DNA of 64,000 nt from Streptomyces viridochromogenes DSM 40736 (GCF_000158955.1 NZ_GG657757.1:7239122-7303121), one strand, 5' to 3'; positions 1 to 10,384 are shown, counted from the stretch's first letter. Notes: generated by a model from the sequence alone, not told the origin. Translations and numbers: made by a program.

Positions 1-2027
<2,027 letters not shown>

Positions 2028-2213
2028 GGGCCTTCCGTTCCCGGCGTCCCCGGCGCCCGGGCGGGGGACGCCCTCGCTGGTCGACGTGCCGGGGTCGGGT
2101 AACCCGGGTGGCAGCCCGTTACACCTGGGGCGCGCTCGTAGAACACCTTCGCACGATCGCGGGTGACGGGCACCTTCGGGGCATTTCGGGAGGATCCGGG
2201 CTGCCGGGCGAGG

Positions 2214-2981
2214 TCAGCGTGCGGTCAGGATCCTCGGTCCGGAGTCCGTGATCGCCACCGTGTGCTCCGCGTGAGCCGCGCGGGAGCCGTCGTCGGTCTT
2301 CAGGGTCCAGCCGTCGGGGGCCGCGTGGAAGCCGTCCGTGCCGCCGGCGATGACCATGGGCTCGATCGCCAGCGCCATGCCGTGCCGTAGCCGCATCCCG
2401 CGCCCCGGGCGGCCCTCGTTCGGCACGGACGGGTCCTCGTGCATGCGGCGGCCGATGCCGTGGCCTCCGAAACCGTCCGGGATGCCGTAGCCCGCGGCGC
2501 GGCACACGGTGCCGATCGCGTGGGCGATGTCGCCGATGCGGTTGCCCACCACGGCCGCCTCGATGCCCGCGGCGAGGGCTCGCTCGACGGTCTCGATCAG
2601 GCGCAGGTCGGCCTCCCGCGGCGTGCCCACGACGAAGCTGAGCGCCGAGTCGCCGACCCAGCCGCCCAGTTCGGCACCGAAGTCGAGCGACACGAGGTCG
2701 CCGTCGCGCAGCCGGTAGCGGCCCGGGACGCCGTGCACGATCGCGTCGTTGACCGAGGCGCAGAGGACGGCGGGGAAGGGGGTCGGGGCGAAGGAGGGAC
2801 GGTATCCCAGGAACGGTGACTTCGCGCCCGCCTCGCGCAGCACGCCGTGCGCCACCTCGTCCAGTTCCAGCAGGGAGACGCCCACGTCCGCGGCCTGCCG
2901 TGCGGCCGTCAGTGCGCGGGCGACGACCTGGCCCGCCTCGTACATGGCATCGATCGATGTGTCGGTCTTCAGCTCCACCAT
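2214..2981 (-). CDS. map: Type I methionine aminopeptidase
   Basis: Removes the initiator methionine from nascent proteins in the cytosol. The 255-residue length is normal for a type I enzyme without an N-terminal extension. All five metal ligands (D100, D111, H174, E207, E239) and the substrate-binding H83 of the pita-bread fold are present, in the contexts SLDFG, GWVGDSA, GGHGIGR, AIEPMV and AEHTV. It is divergent from a small XRE regulator only 32 bases away. A TATAGT -10 box ends 7 bases before the ATG and no Shine-Dalgarno is visible, so the mRNA is probably leaderless. Streptomyces usually carry several map genes. This one, paired with its own regulator, is probably an accessory copy; that is inference. 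Confidence 0.93.
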   Translation of the reverse strand: MVELKTDTSIDAMYEAGQVVARALTAARQAADVGVSLLELDEVAHGVLREAGAKSPFLGYRPSFAPTPFPAVLCASVNDAIVHGVPGRYRLRDGDLVSLDFGAELGGWVGDSALSFVVGTPREADLRLIETVERALAAGIEAAVVGNRIGDIAHAIGTVCRAAGYGIPDGFGGHGIGRRMHEDPSVPNEGRPGRGMRLRHGMALAIEPMVIAGGTDGFHAAPDGWTLKTDDGSRAAHAEHTVAITDSGPRILTAR

Positions 2982-2988
2982 GCCAATT

Positions 2989-3007
2989 ACTATACCGGTA
3001 TTAGAAT
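2989..3007. promoter_or_regulatory. Divergent map/XRE core promoters flanking a 10-bp palindrome
   Basis: The perfect palindrome ATACCGGTAT (2992-3001) lies between two facing -10 boxes. TATAGT on the minus strand (2994-2989) serves map and TAGAAT on the plus strand (3002-3007) serves the XRE gene. Each box lies 6-7 bases from the start codon, so both transcripts would be leaderless. A protein bound at the palindrome would cover both promoters. The XRE protein next door is the obvious candidate, by inference. Confidence 0.6.
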
Positions 3008-3013
3008 GGGGGC

Positions 3014-3265
3014 ATGGTGCGCACCCCTCTCACCCCCGAAGAGCGCGAACGCGGCGAGCGGCTGGGCAAGCTGCTGCGTGAGGCGCGTGGCGACCGGAGC
3101 ATGACGGAGATCGCCGCGCGCGCGGGTATCTCCGCGGAGACCCTCCGGAAGATCGAGACCGGGCGGGCCCCGACCCCGGCCTTCTTCACGGTGGCCGCGC
3201 TGGCCGGTGTCCTCGGGCTGTCCATGGACGAACTGGCGGGGCAGTGCGTGATGGTGCCGGTCTGA
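3014..3265 (+). CDS. Small XRE-family helix-turn-helix regulator
   Basis: An 83-residue single-domain Cro/CI-type DNA-binding protein. The helix-turn-helix spans about residues 14-70, with the recognition region around TEIAARAGISAETLRKIE (residues 31-48). There is no sensor or dimerisation extension. The GGGGG just before the ATG is too close to act as a ribosome site, whereas the TAGAAT box fits a leaderless start with the A of ATG at +1. It is divergent from map across a shared palindrome, which suggests autoregulation and control of map. Target and effector are unknown. Confidence 0.85.
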   Translation: MVRTPLTPEERERGERLGKLLREARGDRSMTEIAARAGISAETLRKIETGRAPTPAFFTVAALAGVLGLSMDELAGQCVMVPV

Positions 3266-3381
3266 CGCGCGCGGCGCTGAGGCTCCCGCGCCGCACGCGA
3301 AAACTCCCCGTAGCACGTCTGTAACACGGCTGGTGTTGCCTACTGGACGGAGCCCTCCGGTCCGGACAGGGGAGTCGAGCG

Positions 3382-5364
3382 ATGGCGGCGGATCAACTCC
3401 CGTCCGAAGTAAGGGAGTTCGCGCACTACCTGGACGGCCTGCTGGCACGCCTGGACCCGTCCGGAGGCTGGTGCGCGGTGTTCTGGCAGCGCGACCCCGA
3501 GGGCATGCGGGCCTGCCTCGACGGGCGCGAGCTGCCGCCCTGGGACGTGGTGGAGGCCTTGCTGCACGACCTCGCCGGGCAGTACGGCCCCGGAGGCGCC
3601 GGCCCGGAGTCGGAACGTGCCCGGACCCTGCACGCCTCAGCGCTCGCGGCGTTCGACGCCCGGCCGGGCGCCCGCGACGCACTCGGGGACCGGCTCGACG
3701 TCATGCTCCGCGAGCAGCGGTACGCCGCCGACCGCCAGGCCGAACTGACCCGCCTCCTCGCCTCGGCCGCCACCCGCGACCAGGCCGACGCCCTCCGCCT
3801 CGACCTGGCCTGGGTCCACGACGACCACGAACGCGCGACGGCGCGGTGCGCGGAACTCCGGGCCCGGATGGCCGGTCTGGACCGCCGTGAGCGGGAGGCC
3901 GTGACGGTCCGGCGCGGCCCCGGTGGACCCGGTTCCCCGGTGCGGGGCGACGGGGGCGCACCGGGCGGCGCCGGCCCGGGGGCTGCGCAGGGCCCCCACG
4001 GCGTCGGGGGCGCCCCCGACGGGTACGGAGCGCGGCGCCACCCGTCAGACGGCCCCTCCGCGGCGCCGGACGAACACATCCGACCGGACCCTCGCGACCC
4101 ATCCGCCACCACAACGCCCGCCCCACCACGGCACCGCGAGCGGACACCGGACGGGCCGGGCCATGTCGCTCCGGAGGACACCCGGCACGCGGGCTCGGGC
4201 CCCGGGCTGGGGGGTCGTTCGTTCGGGCAGGCCCTGGATGGGAAGGGCCTCGGTTCGGAGGGGATCCGGCGTGCGGGCTCGACTCCCGGGCAGGGGGATC
4301 GTTGGTTCGGGCAGGCGCCGGATGAGACGGGCCTCGGCTCGGAGGACACCCGGCACGCGGGCTCGGGCCCCGGGCTGGGGGGTCGTTCGTTCGGGCAGGC
4401 GCCGGATGAGACGGGCCTCGGCTCGGAAGACACCCGGCACGCGGGCTCGGGTCCCGGGCCGGAGGGGCGGCCGGGTGAGCGGGCGAGCGGTTGGGCCGCC
4501 CCCGGGGAAGCCGCCGCCGACGCCAGGTCCCAGCCGGACGCAGCCTCGCTGTCCGCCACCCCCGAGGCTCCGGCCTCCCGGCCGTTCGACCCACCCGAAC
4601 TTCCAGCCCCCCGCCCGCCCGTCCCCAAGCAGCGCAAACGCCGGCGCGGCAGCGCACGGTTCGCCGGGATGGCCGAGGAGGAGGACGCTGCCGTCGTCGT
4701 ACCGCCCGCTGCCGTGCCGACGCTTCCCGACCCCGCCCCCGTCACCGGCCGCGGCCCGCGTGGCGCGCGGTTCGCCTGGGCCGACGCGGACAGGGGAGCG
4801 GAGCCCGCGCAGCCGCCGGGCGAAGCCATGGGGGTGGGGGACCGCGGCGAGGTCGCACGCACCGTCGAGGCACTCGCGCGGCTGCGGGGCGAGGGGCGCA
4901 GCGGAGAGGCCCACGCGCTGCTGGTCGAGGCCGCGGACTGCGCCCCTGCCACGTTCCCGCTGCTCGCGGACGAGCTGGAGCGGGCCGGGCTGGGTGCCGA
5001 CTGGCAGACACTGCTGTGGGAGGCCGCCTCGCTGCCCGCTGGCCGGCTGGTCGCCGCGGCGGACGCGCTGGGCGCGGCCGGGCGTCCGGGAGACGGGCAG
5101 CAGATCCTGCGGCAGGGCGTCGCCCGGCCCCCGGGCGAGGTCGGGCACGCCGTGCTCGGGCTCGTCGCCGAGGGACGTCGCCGCGAGGTGCGCACCCTGC
5201 TCGACGCCTACGTCAGGGCCCGCACCCCTGAGGAGGCGGCCCGCAGCGTCGAACCCGACCCCCGGCGCCTGGTACCGCTCCTGCTGGAGGCAGCCCAGGG
5301 AGTGTCGGAGGAGCGCCGGTGGGACCTCGTGCACGCCCTCCGGGTCGCCGGATTCCCCGCCTGA
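3382..5364 (+). CDS. Streptomycete protein of unknown function with a low-complexity repeat middle
   Basis: A 660-residue protein I do not recognise functionally. Residues 1-185 look globular and alpha-helical, with a charged heptad-like stretch near 110-180. Residues 185-400 are rich in G, P, R and S and include 3.6 copies of a 28-residue repeat from residue 266. Residues 400-480 are proline-rich. The last 180 residues form short alpha-helical pairs (ALARLRGEGRSGEAHALL-like units) that could be a TPR-like solenoid. There is no signal peptide or membrane segment. The ATG follows GGGGAG 7 bases upstream. Such proteins are often auto-annotated as UL36 or tegument-like only because of composition, which should not be trusted. 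The reading frame has the expected strong G/C third-position bias throughout, so it is genuinely coding. Confidence 0.75.
   Translation: MAADQLPSEVREFAHYLDGLLARLDPSGGWCAVFWQRDPEGMRACLDGRELPPWDVVEALLHDLAGQYGPGGAGPESERARTLHASALAAFDARPGARDALGDRLDVMLREQRYAADRQAELTRLLASAATRDQADALRLDLAWVHDDHERATARCAELRARMAGLDRREREAVTVRRGPGGPGSPVRGDGGAPGGAGPGAAQGPHGVGGAPDGYGARRHPSDGPSAAPDEHIRPDPRDPSATTTPAPPRHRERTPDGPGHVAPEDTRHAGSGPGLGGRSFGQALDGKGLGSEGIRRAGSTPGQGDRWFGQAPDETGLGSEDTRHAGSGPGLGGRSFGQAPDETGLGSEDTRHAGSGPGPEGRPGERASGWAAPGEAAADARSQPDAASLSATPEAPASRPFDPPELPAPRPPVPKQRKRRRGSARFAGMAEEEDAAVVVPPAAVPTLPDPAPVTGRGPRGARFAWADADRGAEPAQPPGEAMGVGDRGEVARTVEALARLRGEGRSGEAHALLVEAADCAPATFPLLADELERAGLGADWQTLLWEAASLPAGRLVAAADALGAAGRPGDGQQILRQGVARPPGEVGHAVLGLVAEGRRREVRTLLDAYVRARTPEEAARSVEPDPRRLVPLLLEAAQGVSEERRWDLVHALRVAGFPA
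4177..4476 (+). repeat. Tandem 84-bp in-frame repeats (3.6 copies)
   Basis: Units begin at 4177, 4261, 4345 and 4429 (the last partial), all in the frame of the host gene. Each encodes 28 residues starting DTRHAGSGPG and ending GLGSE. Units 1 and 3 are nearly identical and unit 2 is diverged, which suggests recent slippage or unequal exchange. Copy number probably varies between strains. Confidence 0.9.
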
Positions 5365-5442
5365 CCGCCCCCACGGCGTCCCGGGCGACTCACCCACAGG
5401 AGTGCGAATCGCGCCCGGTCCAGCGGGTTGGGGACGATGGTC

Positions 5443-5471
5443 TTGGCAAGCCCTCGCCGGAGGCTTACGTT
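5443..5471 (+). promoter_or_regulatory. Probable vegetative promoter of the first nitrilase operon
   Basis: TTGGCA, a 17-base spacer, then TACGTT, a good match to the principal sigma factor consensus. The implied transcription start near 5478 gives a leader of about 57 bases before the first nitrilase. Confidence 0.5.
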
Positions 5472-5483
5472 CGTGGCTCTATG

Positions 5484-5504
5484 GCCCGTTTCTACGGGCG
5501 TAGA
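5484..5504. promoter_or_regulatory. Overlapping inverted repeats in the leader of the first nitrilase operon
   Basis: GCCCGT-TTCT-ACGGGC overlaps TCTACG-GG-CGTAGA just after the predicted transcription start. It may be an operator for the PucR regulator encoded downstream or a small RNA hairpin; the sequence cannot decide. Confidence 0.35.
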
Positions 5505-5534
5505 GGCGCTGACGTCGCGTCGAAGGAGCAGCTC

Positions 5535-6377
5535 ATGGCCAACGTCGTACGTGCCGCTCTGGTCCAGGCCACCTGGACCGGCGACACCGAGTCCATGGTG
5601 GCGAAACACGAGGAGCACGCCCGCGAGGCGGCCTGCCGGGGCGCGAGGATCATCGGTTTCCAGGAAGTCTTCAACAGCCCCTACTTCTGCCAGGTCCAGG
5701 AGCCCGAGCACTACCGCTGGGCCGAGCCCGTCCCCGACGGCCCCACCGTGCGCCGGATGCGGACCCTCGCCCGCGAGACCGGCATGGTGATCGTCGTGCC
5801 GGTCTTCGAGATCGAGCAGTCCGGCTTCTACTACAACACCGCGGCCGTGATCGACTCCGACGGCAGCTACCTCGGCAAGTACCGCAAGCACCACATCCCG
5901 CAGGTCAAGGGCTTCTGGGAGAAGTACTACTTCAAACCCGGCAACCTCGGCTGGCCCGTCTTCGAGACATCCGTCGGCCGGGTCGGCGTCTACATCTGCT
6001 ACGACCGCCACTTCCCGGAGGGCTGGCGGCAGCTCGGCCTGGCCGGGGCCCAGCTGGTCTACAACCCCTCCGCCACGCACCGCGGCCTCTCCTCCCACCT
6101 GTGGCAGCTGGAGCAGCCCGCCGCGGCCGTCGCCAACGAGTACTTCGTCGCCGCGATCAACCGCGTCGGCCAGGAGGAGTACGGGGACAACGACTTCTAC
6201 GGCACGAGCTACTTCGTCGACCCGCGCGGGCAGTTCGTCGGGGACGTCGCCAGCGACAGCAAGGAGGAGCTCGTGGTCCGGGACCTCGACCTCGACCTCA
6301 TCGAAGAAGTGCGGCAGCAGTGGGCCTTCTACCGCGACCGCCGCCCCGACGCCTACGAAGGGCTGGTGAAGCCGTGA
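5535..6377 (+). CDS. Nitrilase-superfamily N-carbamoyl-beta-alanine amidohydrolase (beta-ureidopropionase-like), copy 1
   Basis: Predicted to hydrolyse N-carbamoyl-beta-alanine or N-carbamoyl-3-aminoisobutyrate to the amino acid, CO2 and ammonia, the last hydrolytic step of reductive pyrimidine breakdown. The 280-residue protein has the nitrilase triad: E44 (FQEVF), K118 (YRKHHIP) and C155 (YICYDRHFPEGWR). The ATG was chosen because AAGGAG lies 7 bases upstream; the frame is open further upstream without good starts. Its stop overlaps the start of the aminotransferase gene (GTGA), so they are translationally coupled. A close paralogue lies 3 kb downstream. N-carbamoylputrescine amidase is an alternative specificity, but the dihydropyrimidinase neighbour favours the ureidopropionase role. 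Confidence 0.85.
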   Translation: MANVVRAALVQATWTGDTESMVAKHEEHAREAACRGARIIGFQEVFNSPYFCQVQEPEHYRWAEPVPDGPTVRRMRTLARETGMVIVVPVFEIEQSGFYYNTAAVIDSDGSYLGKYRKHHIPQVKGFWEKYYFKPGNLGWPVFETSVGRVGVYICYDRHFPEGWRQLGLAGAQLVYNPSATHRGLSSHLWQLEQPAAAVANEYFVAAINRVGQEEYGDNDFYGTSYFVDPRGQFVGDVASDSKEELVVRDLDLDLIEEVRQQWAFYRDRRPDAYEGLVKP

Positions 6378-7660
6378 CCGACGACCTGCTGGGCCGCCAC
6401 CGGGCCGTGCTCCCCGACTGGCTCGCCCTCTACTACGAGGACCCCATCGAGATCACCCACGGCGAGGGCCGCCACGTCTGGGACGCCCAGGGCAACCGCT
6501 ACCTCGACTTCTTCGGCGGCATCCTCACCACCATGACCGCGCACGCGCTGCCCGAGGTGACCAAGGCGGTGAGCGAGCAGGCCGGGCGGATCATCCACTC
6601 CTCGACCCTGTACCTCAACCGCCCGATGGTCGAACTCGCCGAGCGCATCGCCCAGCTGAGCGGCATCCCCGACGCCCGCGTCTTCTTCACCACCTCCGGC
6701 ACCGAGGCCAACGACACGGCCCTGCTGCTCGCCACGGCGTACCGGCGCAGCAACACGATCCTGGCCATGCGCAACAGCTACCACGGCCGTTCCTTCAGCT
6801 CCGTCGGCATCACCGGCAACCGCGGCTGGTCCCCGACCTCGCTGTCGCCGCTGCAGACCCTGTACGTCCACGGCGGCGTGCGCACCCGCGGCCCCTACGC
6901 CCATCTCGGCGACGCCGACTTCATCGCGGCCTGTGTCGAGGACCTGGTCGACCTGCTCGGGCACACCCGCGCCCCGGCCGCGCTGATCGCCGAACCCATC
7001 CAGGGCGTCGGCGGCTTCACCTCGCCGCCGGACGGGCTGTACGCCGCGTTCCGCGAGGTGCTGCGCGAGCGCGGCATCCTGTGGATCGCCGACGAGGTGC
7101 AGACCGGGTGGGGCCGTACCGGCGAGCACTTCTGGGGCTGGCAGGCCCACGGCCGGAACGGGCCGCCGGACATCCTGACCTTCGCCAAGGGCATCGGCAA
7201 CGGCATGTCCATCGGCGGTGTCGTCGCCCGCTCCGAGATCATGAACTGCCTGGACTCCAACAGCATCTCCACGTTCGGCGGCACCCAGATCACCATGGCG
7301 GCGGGCCTCGCCAACCTCAACTATCTGCTGGAACACGATCTGCAGGGCAACTCACGGCGCGTCGGCGGTCTGCTCATCGAGCGGCTGCGGGCCGTCGCCG
7401 CACAGGTGCCGGCCGTACGGGAGGTACGCGGACGCGGCCTGATGATCGGCATCGAGATCACCGAACCGGGGACCGATACGGCCGATCCGAAGGCCGCCGC
7501 GGCCGTCCTGGAGGCGGCCCGCGAGGGCGGCCTGCTGATCGGCAAGGGCGGCGGCCACAACACCAGTTCGCTGCGTGTCGCCCCGCCGCTGTCCCTCAAC
7601 GTCGCGGAGGCCGAGGAAGGCGCCGCGATCCTCGAGACCGCTCTGAGGAGCATCCAGTAG
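6374..7660 (+). CDS. Class III aminotransferase, AGXT2-like (beta-alanine / 3-aminoisobutyrate transaminase)
   Basis: A PLP enzyme predicted to move the amino group of beta-alanine or 3-aminoisobutyrate to pyruvate or glyoxylate, giving the malonate or methylmalonate semialdehyde. The 428-residue fold type I protein has SGTEAND near 108-114, IADEVQTGWGRTG at 238-250 and the Schiff-base lysine K272 in TFAKGIGNG. The overall pattern (LDFFGGI, RNSYHG) resembles alanine-glyoxylate aminotransferase 2. It starts at a GTG overlapping the preceding stop codon. Its position directly after the amidohydrolase that makes its substrate supports the role. Exact amino donor and acceptor are inferred. Confidence 0.85.
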   Translation: MTDDLLGRHRAVLPDWLALYYEDPIEITHGEGRHVWDAQGNRYLDFFGGILTTMTAHALPEVTKAVSEQAGRIIHSSTLYLNRPMVELAERIAQLSGIPDARVFFTTSGTEANDTALLLATAYRRSNTILAMRNSYHGRSFSSVGITGNRGWSPTSLSPLQTLYVHGGVRTRGPYAHLGDADFIAACVEDLVDLLGHTRAPAALIAEPIQGVGGFTSPPDGLYAAFREVLRERGILWIADEVQTGWGRTGEHFWGWQAHGRNGPPDILTFAKGIGNGMSIGGVVARSEIMNCLDSNSISTFGGTQITMAAGLANLNYLLEHDLQGNSRRVGGLLIERLRAVAAQVPAVREVRGRGLMIGIEITEPGTDTADPKAAAAVLEAAREGGLLIGKGGGHNTSSLRVAPPLSLNVAEAEEGAAILETALRSIQ

Positions 7661-7696
7661 CAGTGGGCTGAACGACAGAACAAGGGATACGGCGCC

Positions 7697-9292
7697 ATGA
7701 CCATCACCTTGGATTCCCTGGAACCCGCGCTGTCGGTCCGGCAGGTCCTCACCCTGGAGCGGGTGCTCGCCGGGGAGCCCGAGGTGGTGGCCGGTGCGAG
7801 CCAGCTCGACCGGCCGGTGCGCTGGGTGCACGTCGCCGAGGCCGCCGACGTCGGCGTGATGCTCAGCGGCGGCGAGATGGTCCTCACCACGGGCGTGCTG
7901 CTGGCCGGCGACGAGGACAAGCAGGCCGAGTACGTCCGCTCGCTGTACCGCGCGGAGGCCGCCGCCGTCGTCCTCGGACTCGGCCGCGCCTTCCCGGCCC
8001 CGCCGGACGTGATGCGCAGGGCCGCAGAGCGGTGCGGACTGCCGATGGTCGTCCTGCACCGGCCCTTCCCCTTCGCCGAGCTCACCGAGGAGGTCCAGTC
8101 ACGGCTCGTACGGCGCAAGTTCGCCGCCGTCAGCCTCTCCGAGGCCGTCCGCACCGAACTCACCGCCCTCATCACCGCGGGAGCCCCGCTGCAACGCCTG
8201 CTCGACGAGGTCGCCCGGCACAGCGCCTGCCCGGTCGTCGTCACCAACCTCGCCCACCGCGTCCTCGGCACGGCGGGGGAGCGGCCGGCCGTGGACGACG
8301 TGCTGCGCGACTGGGAACGCATCGCCCGCCAGGCATGGGGGCACCACCCAGGCCGTTCAGGCACTGGGGGAGGTACCGAGGGCGACGGCTGGATCCGGGC
8401 CGAACTGGGCGGCCGCGGGGAGCGGTGGGGCCGGATCGTGCTCTGCGGCTACCGCGGCGACACCGCCACCGGGCGGCTGCTCGCCGACCGCGCCGCCGAG
8501 GCCCTCGTCCTGCACCGCATGCTCGGCGGCGCCGCCTGCTCGTGGGAGGAGCAGTCCGCGCAGAGCCTGCTCACCGACCTGGTCAGCGGTGTCGTACCGG
8601 CACGTCAGCTGCTGCCCCGGGCGCGTGCGGCCGGACTGCCGGTCAACCGGCGGACGTTCGTGCCGCTGGTCGTCCGCGACGGTGACACCGGACGGCTGGA
8701 GCGGCTGCTGCGGCTGCTGGGCCTGCCCGGCCTGGTCGCCGAACTGGCCGACGGGGCCACCGCCGTGCTGCTCAGCCTCGCCCGCGACCAGGACGCGGGC
8801 GCTCTCGCCGAACACTTCGCGACCCGGCTGCGCACCGAGTCCGGCACCGCCCGCACGGTCGTCGCCGCGGCCGACCCCCGGACCGGCTGGGACGACGTAC
8901 CCGCCGGACTGCGCGAGGCGCAGCACGTCGCGGACGCCGTCGCCGACTCCGCCGCGGCCCTCGAACTTCCGCCCGTCGTCCGCCTCAAGGACGTCCACCT
9001 GCGGGGCCTGATCCGACTCCTGCGGGACGACCCGCACGTCCAGTCCTTCGCGGAACGGGAGCTGGGCGGGCTGCTGCGCGAGACCGACGAGACCCTGCTG
9101 TCCGTCCTGCGCACCTACCTCGCCACCGGCCGCAACAAGTCCCGCACGGCCCTGCTCCACCACGTCTCCCGGCCCGCCCTCTACCGCCGACTGGAGTCCA
9201 TACAGGTCCGCCTCGGCGTGGACCTCGACGACTTCGAGCAGGCCGCCTCGGTGCACATCGCGCTCCTCGCGCACGACGCGCAACAGCAGTGA
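7697..9292 (+). CDS. PucR-family transcriptional regulator
   Basis: A 531-residue regulator. The N-terminal PucR domain (about residues 12-135) is followed by a GAF-like linker region (about 165-290) and a C-terminal HTH_30 domain (about 465-525) with the hallmark YLATGRNKSRTALLHHVSRP. PucR proteins control purine, allantoin and related nitrogen catabolism and often respond to pathway intermediates. The gene sits between the two nitrilase transcription units, so it probably controls both and the dihydropyrimidinase genes. There is a 36-base gap after the aminotransferase with AAGGGA upstream of the ATG, so it is likely co-transcribed. Activator or repressor cannot be read from sequence. Confidence 0.88.
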   Translation: MTITLDSLEPALSVRQVLTLERVLAGEPEVVAGASQLDRPVRWVHVAEAADVGVMLSGGEMVLTTGVLLAGDEDKQAEYVRSLYRAEAAAVVLGLGRAFPAPPDVMRRAAERCGLPMVVLHRPFPFAELTEEVQSRLVRRKFAAVSLSEAVRTELTALITAGAPLQRLLDEVARHSACPVVVTNLAHRVLGTAGERPAVDDVLRDWERIARQAWGHHPGRSGTGGGTEGDGWIRAELGGRGERWGRIVLCGYRGDTATGRLLADRAAEALVLHRMLGGAACSWEEQSAQSLLTDLVSGVVPARQLLPRARAAGLPVNRRTFVPLVVRDGDTGRLERLLRLLGLPGLVAELADGATAVLLSLARDQDAGALAEHFATRLRTESGTARTVVAAADPRTGWDDVPAGLREAQHVADAVADSAAALELPPVVRLKDVHLRGLIRLLRDDPHVQSFAERELGGLLRETDETLLSVLRTYLATGRNKSRTALLHHVSRPALYRRLESIQVRLGVDLDDFEQAASVHIALLAHDAQQQ

Positions 9293-9385
9293 AACACCCG
9301 ACCACCTGGGAAAACGGCGGTGAAACATGGGCCCACGGCAGAGTGACACGGTGGCACGCCGCACACCCCCGGACGTGACACCGTG
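9289..9385. promoter_or_regulatory. Cluster of GTGA-type direct repeats upstream of the second nitrilase
   Basis: GTGAAACAC (9289) and GTGAAACAT (9320) are followed by GTGACACGGTG (9343) and GTGACACCGTG (9375); the last pair are 32 bp apart, about three helical turns. They lie 60-160 bases before the second nitrilase start, a sensible place for PucR binding. A TAGGCT -10-like box is at 9413. The first copy overlaps the pucR stop codon. Confidence 0.4.
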
Positions 9386-9447
9386 CAACTCAAAGACGAC
9401 TTCCGGACTTCCTAGGCTCACGGCACACCGAGCGACCGGAGGTCCCG

Positions 9448-10290
9448 ATGAGCCGAGTGATCCGTGCCGCCGTCTTCCAGACCGCCTGGACCGGCGACAA
9501 GGAGTCGATGATCCAGGTCCACGAGCAGGCGGCCCGCGACGCGGCCGCGCAGGGCGCCCAGGTCCTGTGCTTCCAGGAGCTGTTCTACGGGCCCTACTTC
9601 TGCCAGGTCCAGGACCCGGCCTTCTACGAGTACGCCGAGCGGATCCCCGAGGGCCCGATCGTCCGCCGCTTCCAGGCACTCGCGAAGGAACTGGGCATCG
9701 TCCTGGTGCTGCCGATGTACGAGGAGGAACAACCCGGGGTCCTCTACAACACCGCCGCCGTGATCGACGCGGACGGCTCCTATCTCGGCAAGTACCGCAA
9801 GACCCACATTCCTCAGGTCAGGGGCTTCTGGGAGAAGTTCTACTTCCGCCCGGGCAACTCCGGCTGGCCCGTCTTCGACACCAAGGTCGGCCGGGTCGGC
9901 GTCTACATCTGCTACGACCGCCACTTCCCCGAGGGCTGGCGGGCGCTCGGCCTCGCGGGCGCGGAGATCGTCTTCAACCCCTCGGCCACCTCCCGCGGCC
10001 TCTCCGGCTACCTCTGGCAGCTGGAACAGCCGGCGGCGGCCGTGGCCAACGAGTACTTCGTCGCCGCGATCAACCGGGTGGGCGTCGAGGAGTACGGCGA
10101 CAACGACTTCTACGGAACCTCGTACTTCGTCGACCCGGAGGCCCAGTTCGTCGGCGAGGTGGCGAGCGACAAGGAGAGCGAACTGGTCGTCCGCGACCTG
10201 GACATGGCGAAGCTGCGAGAGGTCCGCGACCGCTGGCAGTTCTACCGGGACCGGGCACCTGGAACGTACGGGCCGCTGACGGACCTCTAG
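9448..10290 (+). CDS. Nitrilase-superfamily N-carbamoyl-beta-alanine amidohydrolase-like protein, copy 2
   Basis: Also 280 residues and collinear with copy 1, with the same triad (E44 in FQELF, K118 in YRKTHIP, C155 in YICYDRHF) and only scattered differences; the two clearly arose by duplication. The differences lie mainly at the N-terminal third and the C-terminus. The ATG has GGAGGT 6 bases upstream. It leads a separate transcription unit with dihydropyrimidinase, the LLM oxidoreductase and probably the permease. The copies may have different side-chain preferences (beta-alanine versus 3-aminoisobutyrate or hydantoin-derived N-carbamoyl amino acids), which is inference. Confidence 0.85.
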   Translation: MSRVIRAAVFQTAWTGDKESMIQVHEQAARDAAAQGAQVLCFQELFYGPYFCQVQDPAFYEYAERIPEGPIVRRFQALAKELGIVLVLPMYEEEQPGVLYNTAAVIDADGSYLGKYRKTHIPQVRGFWEKFYFRPGNSGWPVFDTKVGRVGVYICYDRHFPEGWRALGLAGAEIVFNPSATSRGLSGYLWQLEQPAAAVANEYFVAAINRVGVEEYGDNDFYGTSYFVDPEAQFVGEVASDKESELVVRDLDMAKLREVRDRWQFYRDRAPGTYGPLTDL

Positions 10291-10352
10291 GGGCGCGGGG
10301 CTGTATTCGATATGCGGCTGCCGCCGCGCGGGCGCGACCAGCCACACACAAC
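10288..10352. repeat. Dispersed Streptomyces intergenic repeat, GGGGCGCGGGG type
   Basis: It starts with GGGGCGCGGGGCTGT at the nitrilase stop codon and continues through a GC-rich stem to GCGCGACCAGCCACA. This is a widespread non-coding repeat in streptomycete genomes. A second copy in opposite orientation lies near 45.7 kb. It may form a hairpin in the nitrilase-dihydropyrimidinase mRNA. Confidence 0.65.
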
Positions 10353-10384
10353 CGGCACGTCAAAACGGCGAGGAGCGACAGAGC

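Noticed and set aside
4177..4476. The 84-bp repeats as a CRISPR array
   Set aside because: Repeats are contiguous without spacers, are in frame with a coding sequence, and no cas gene is present.
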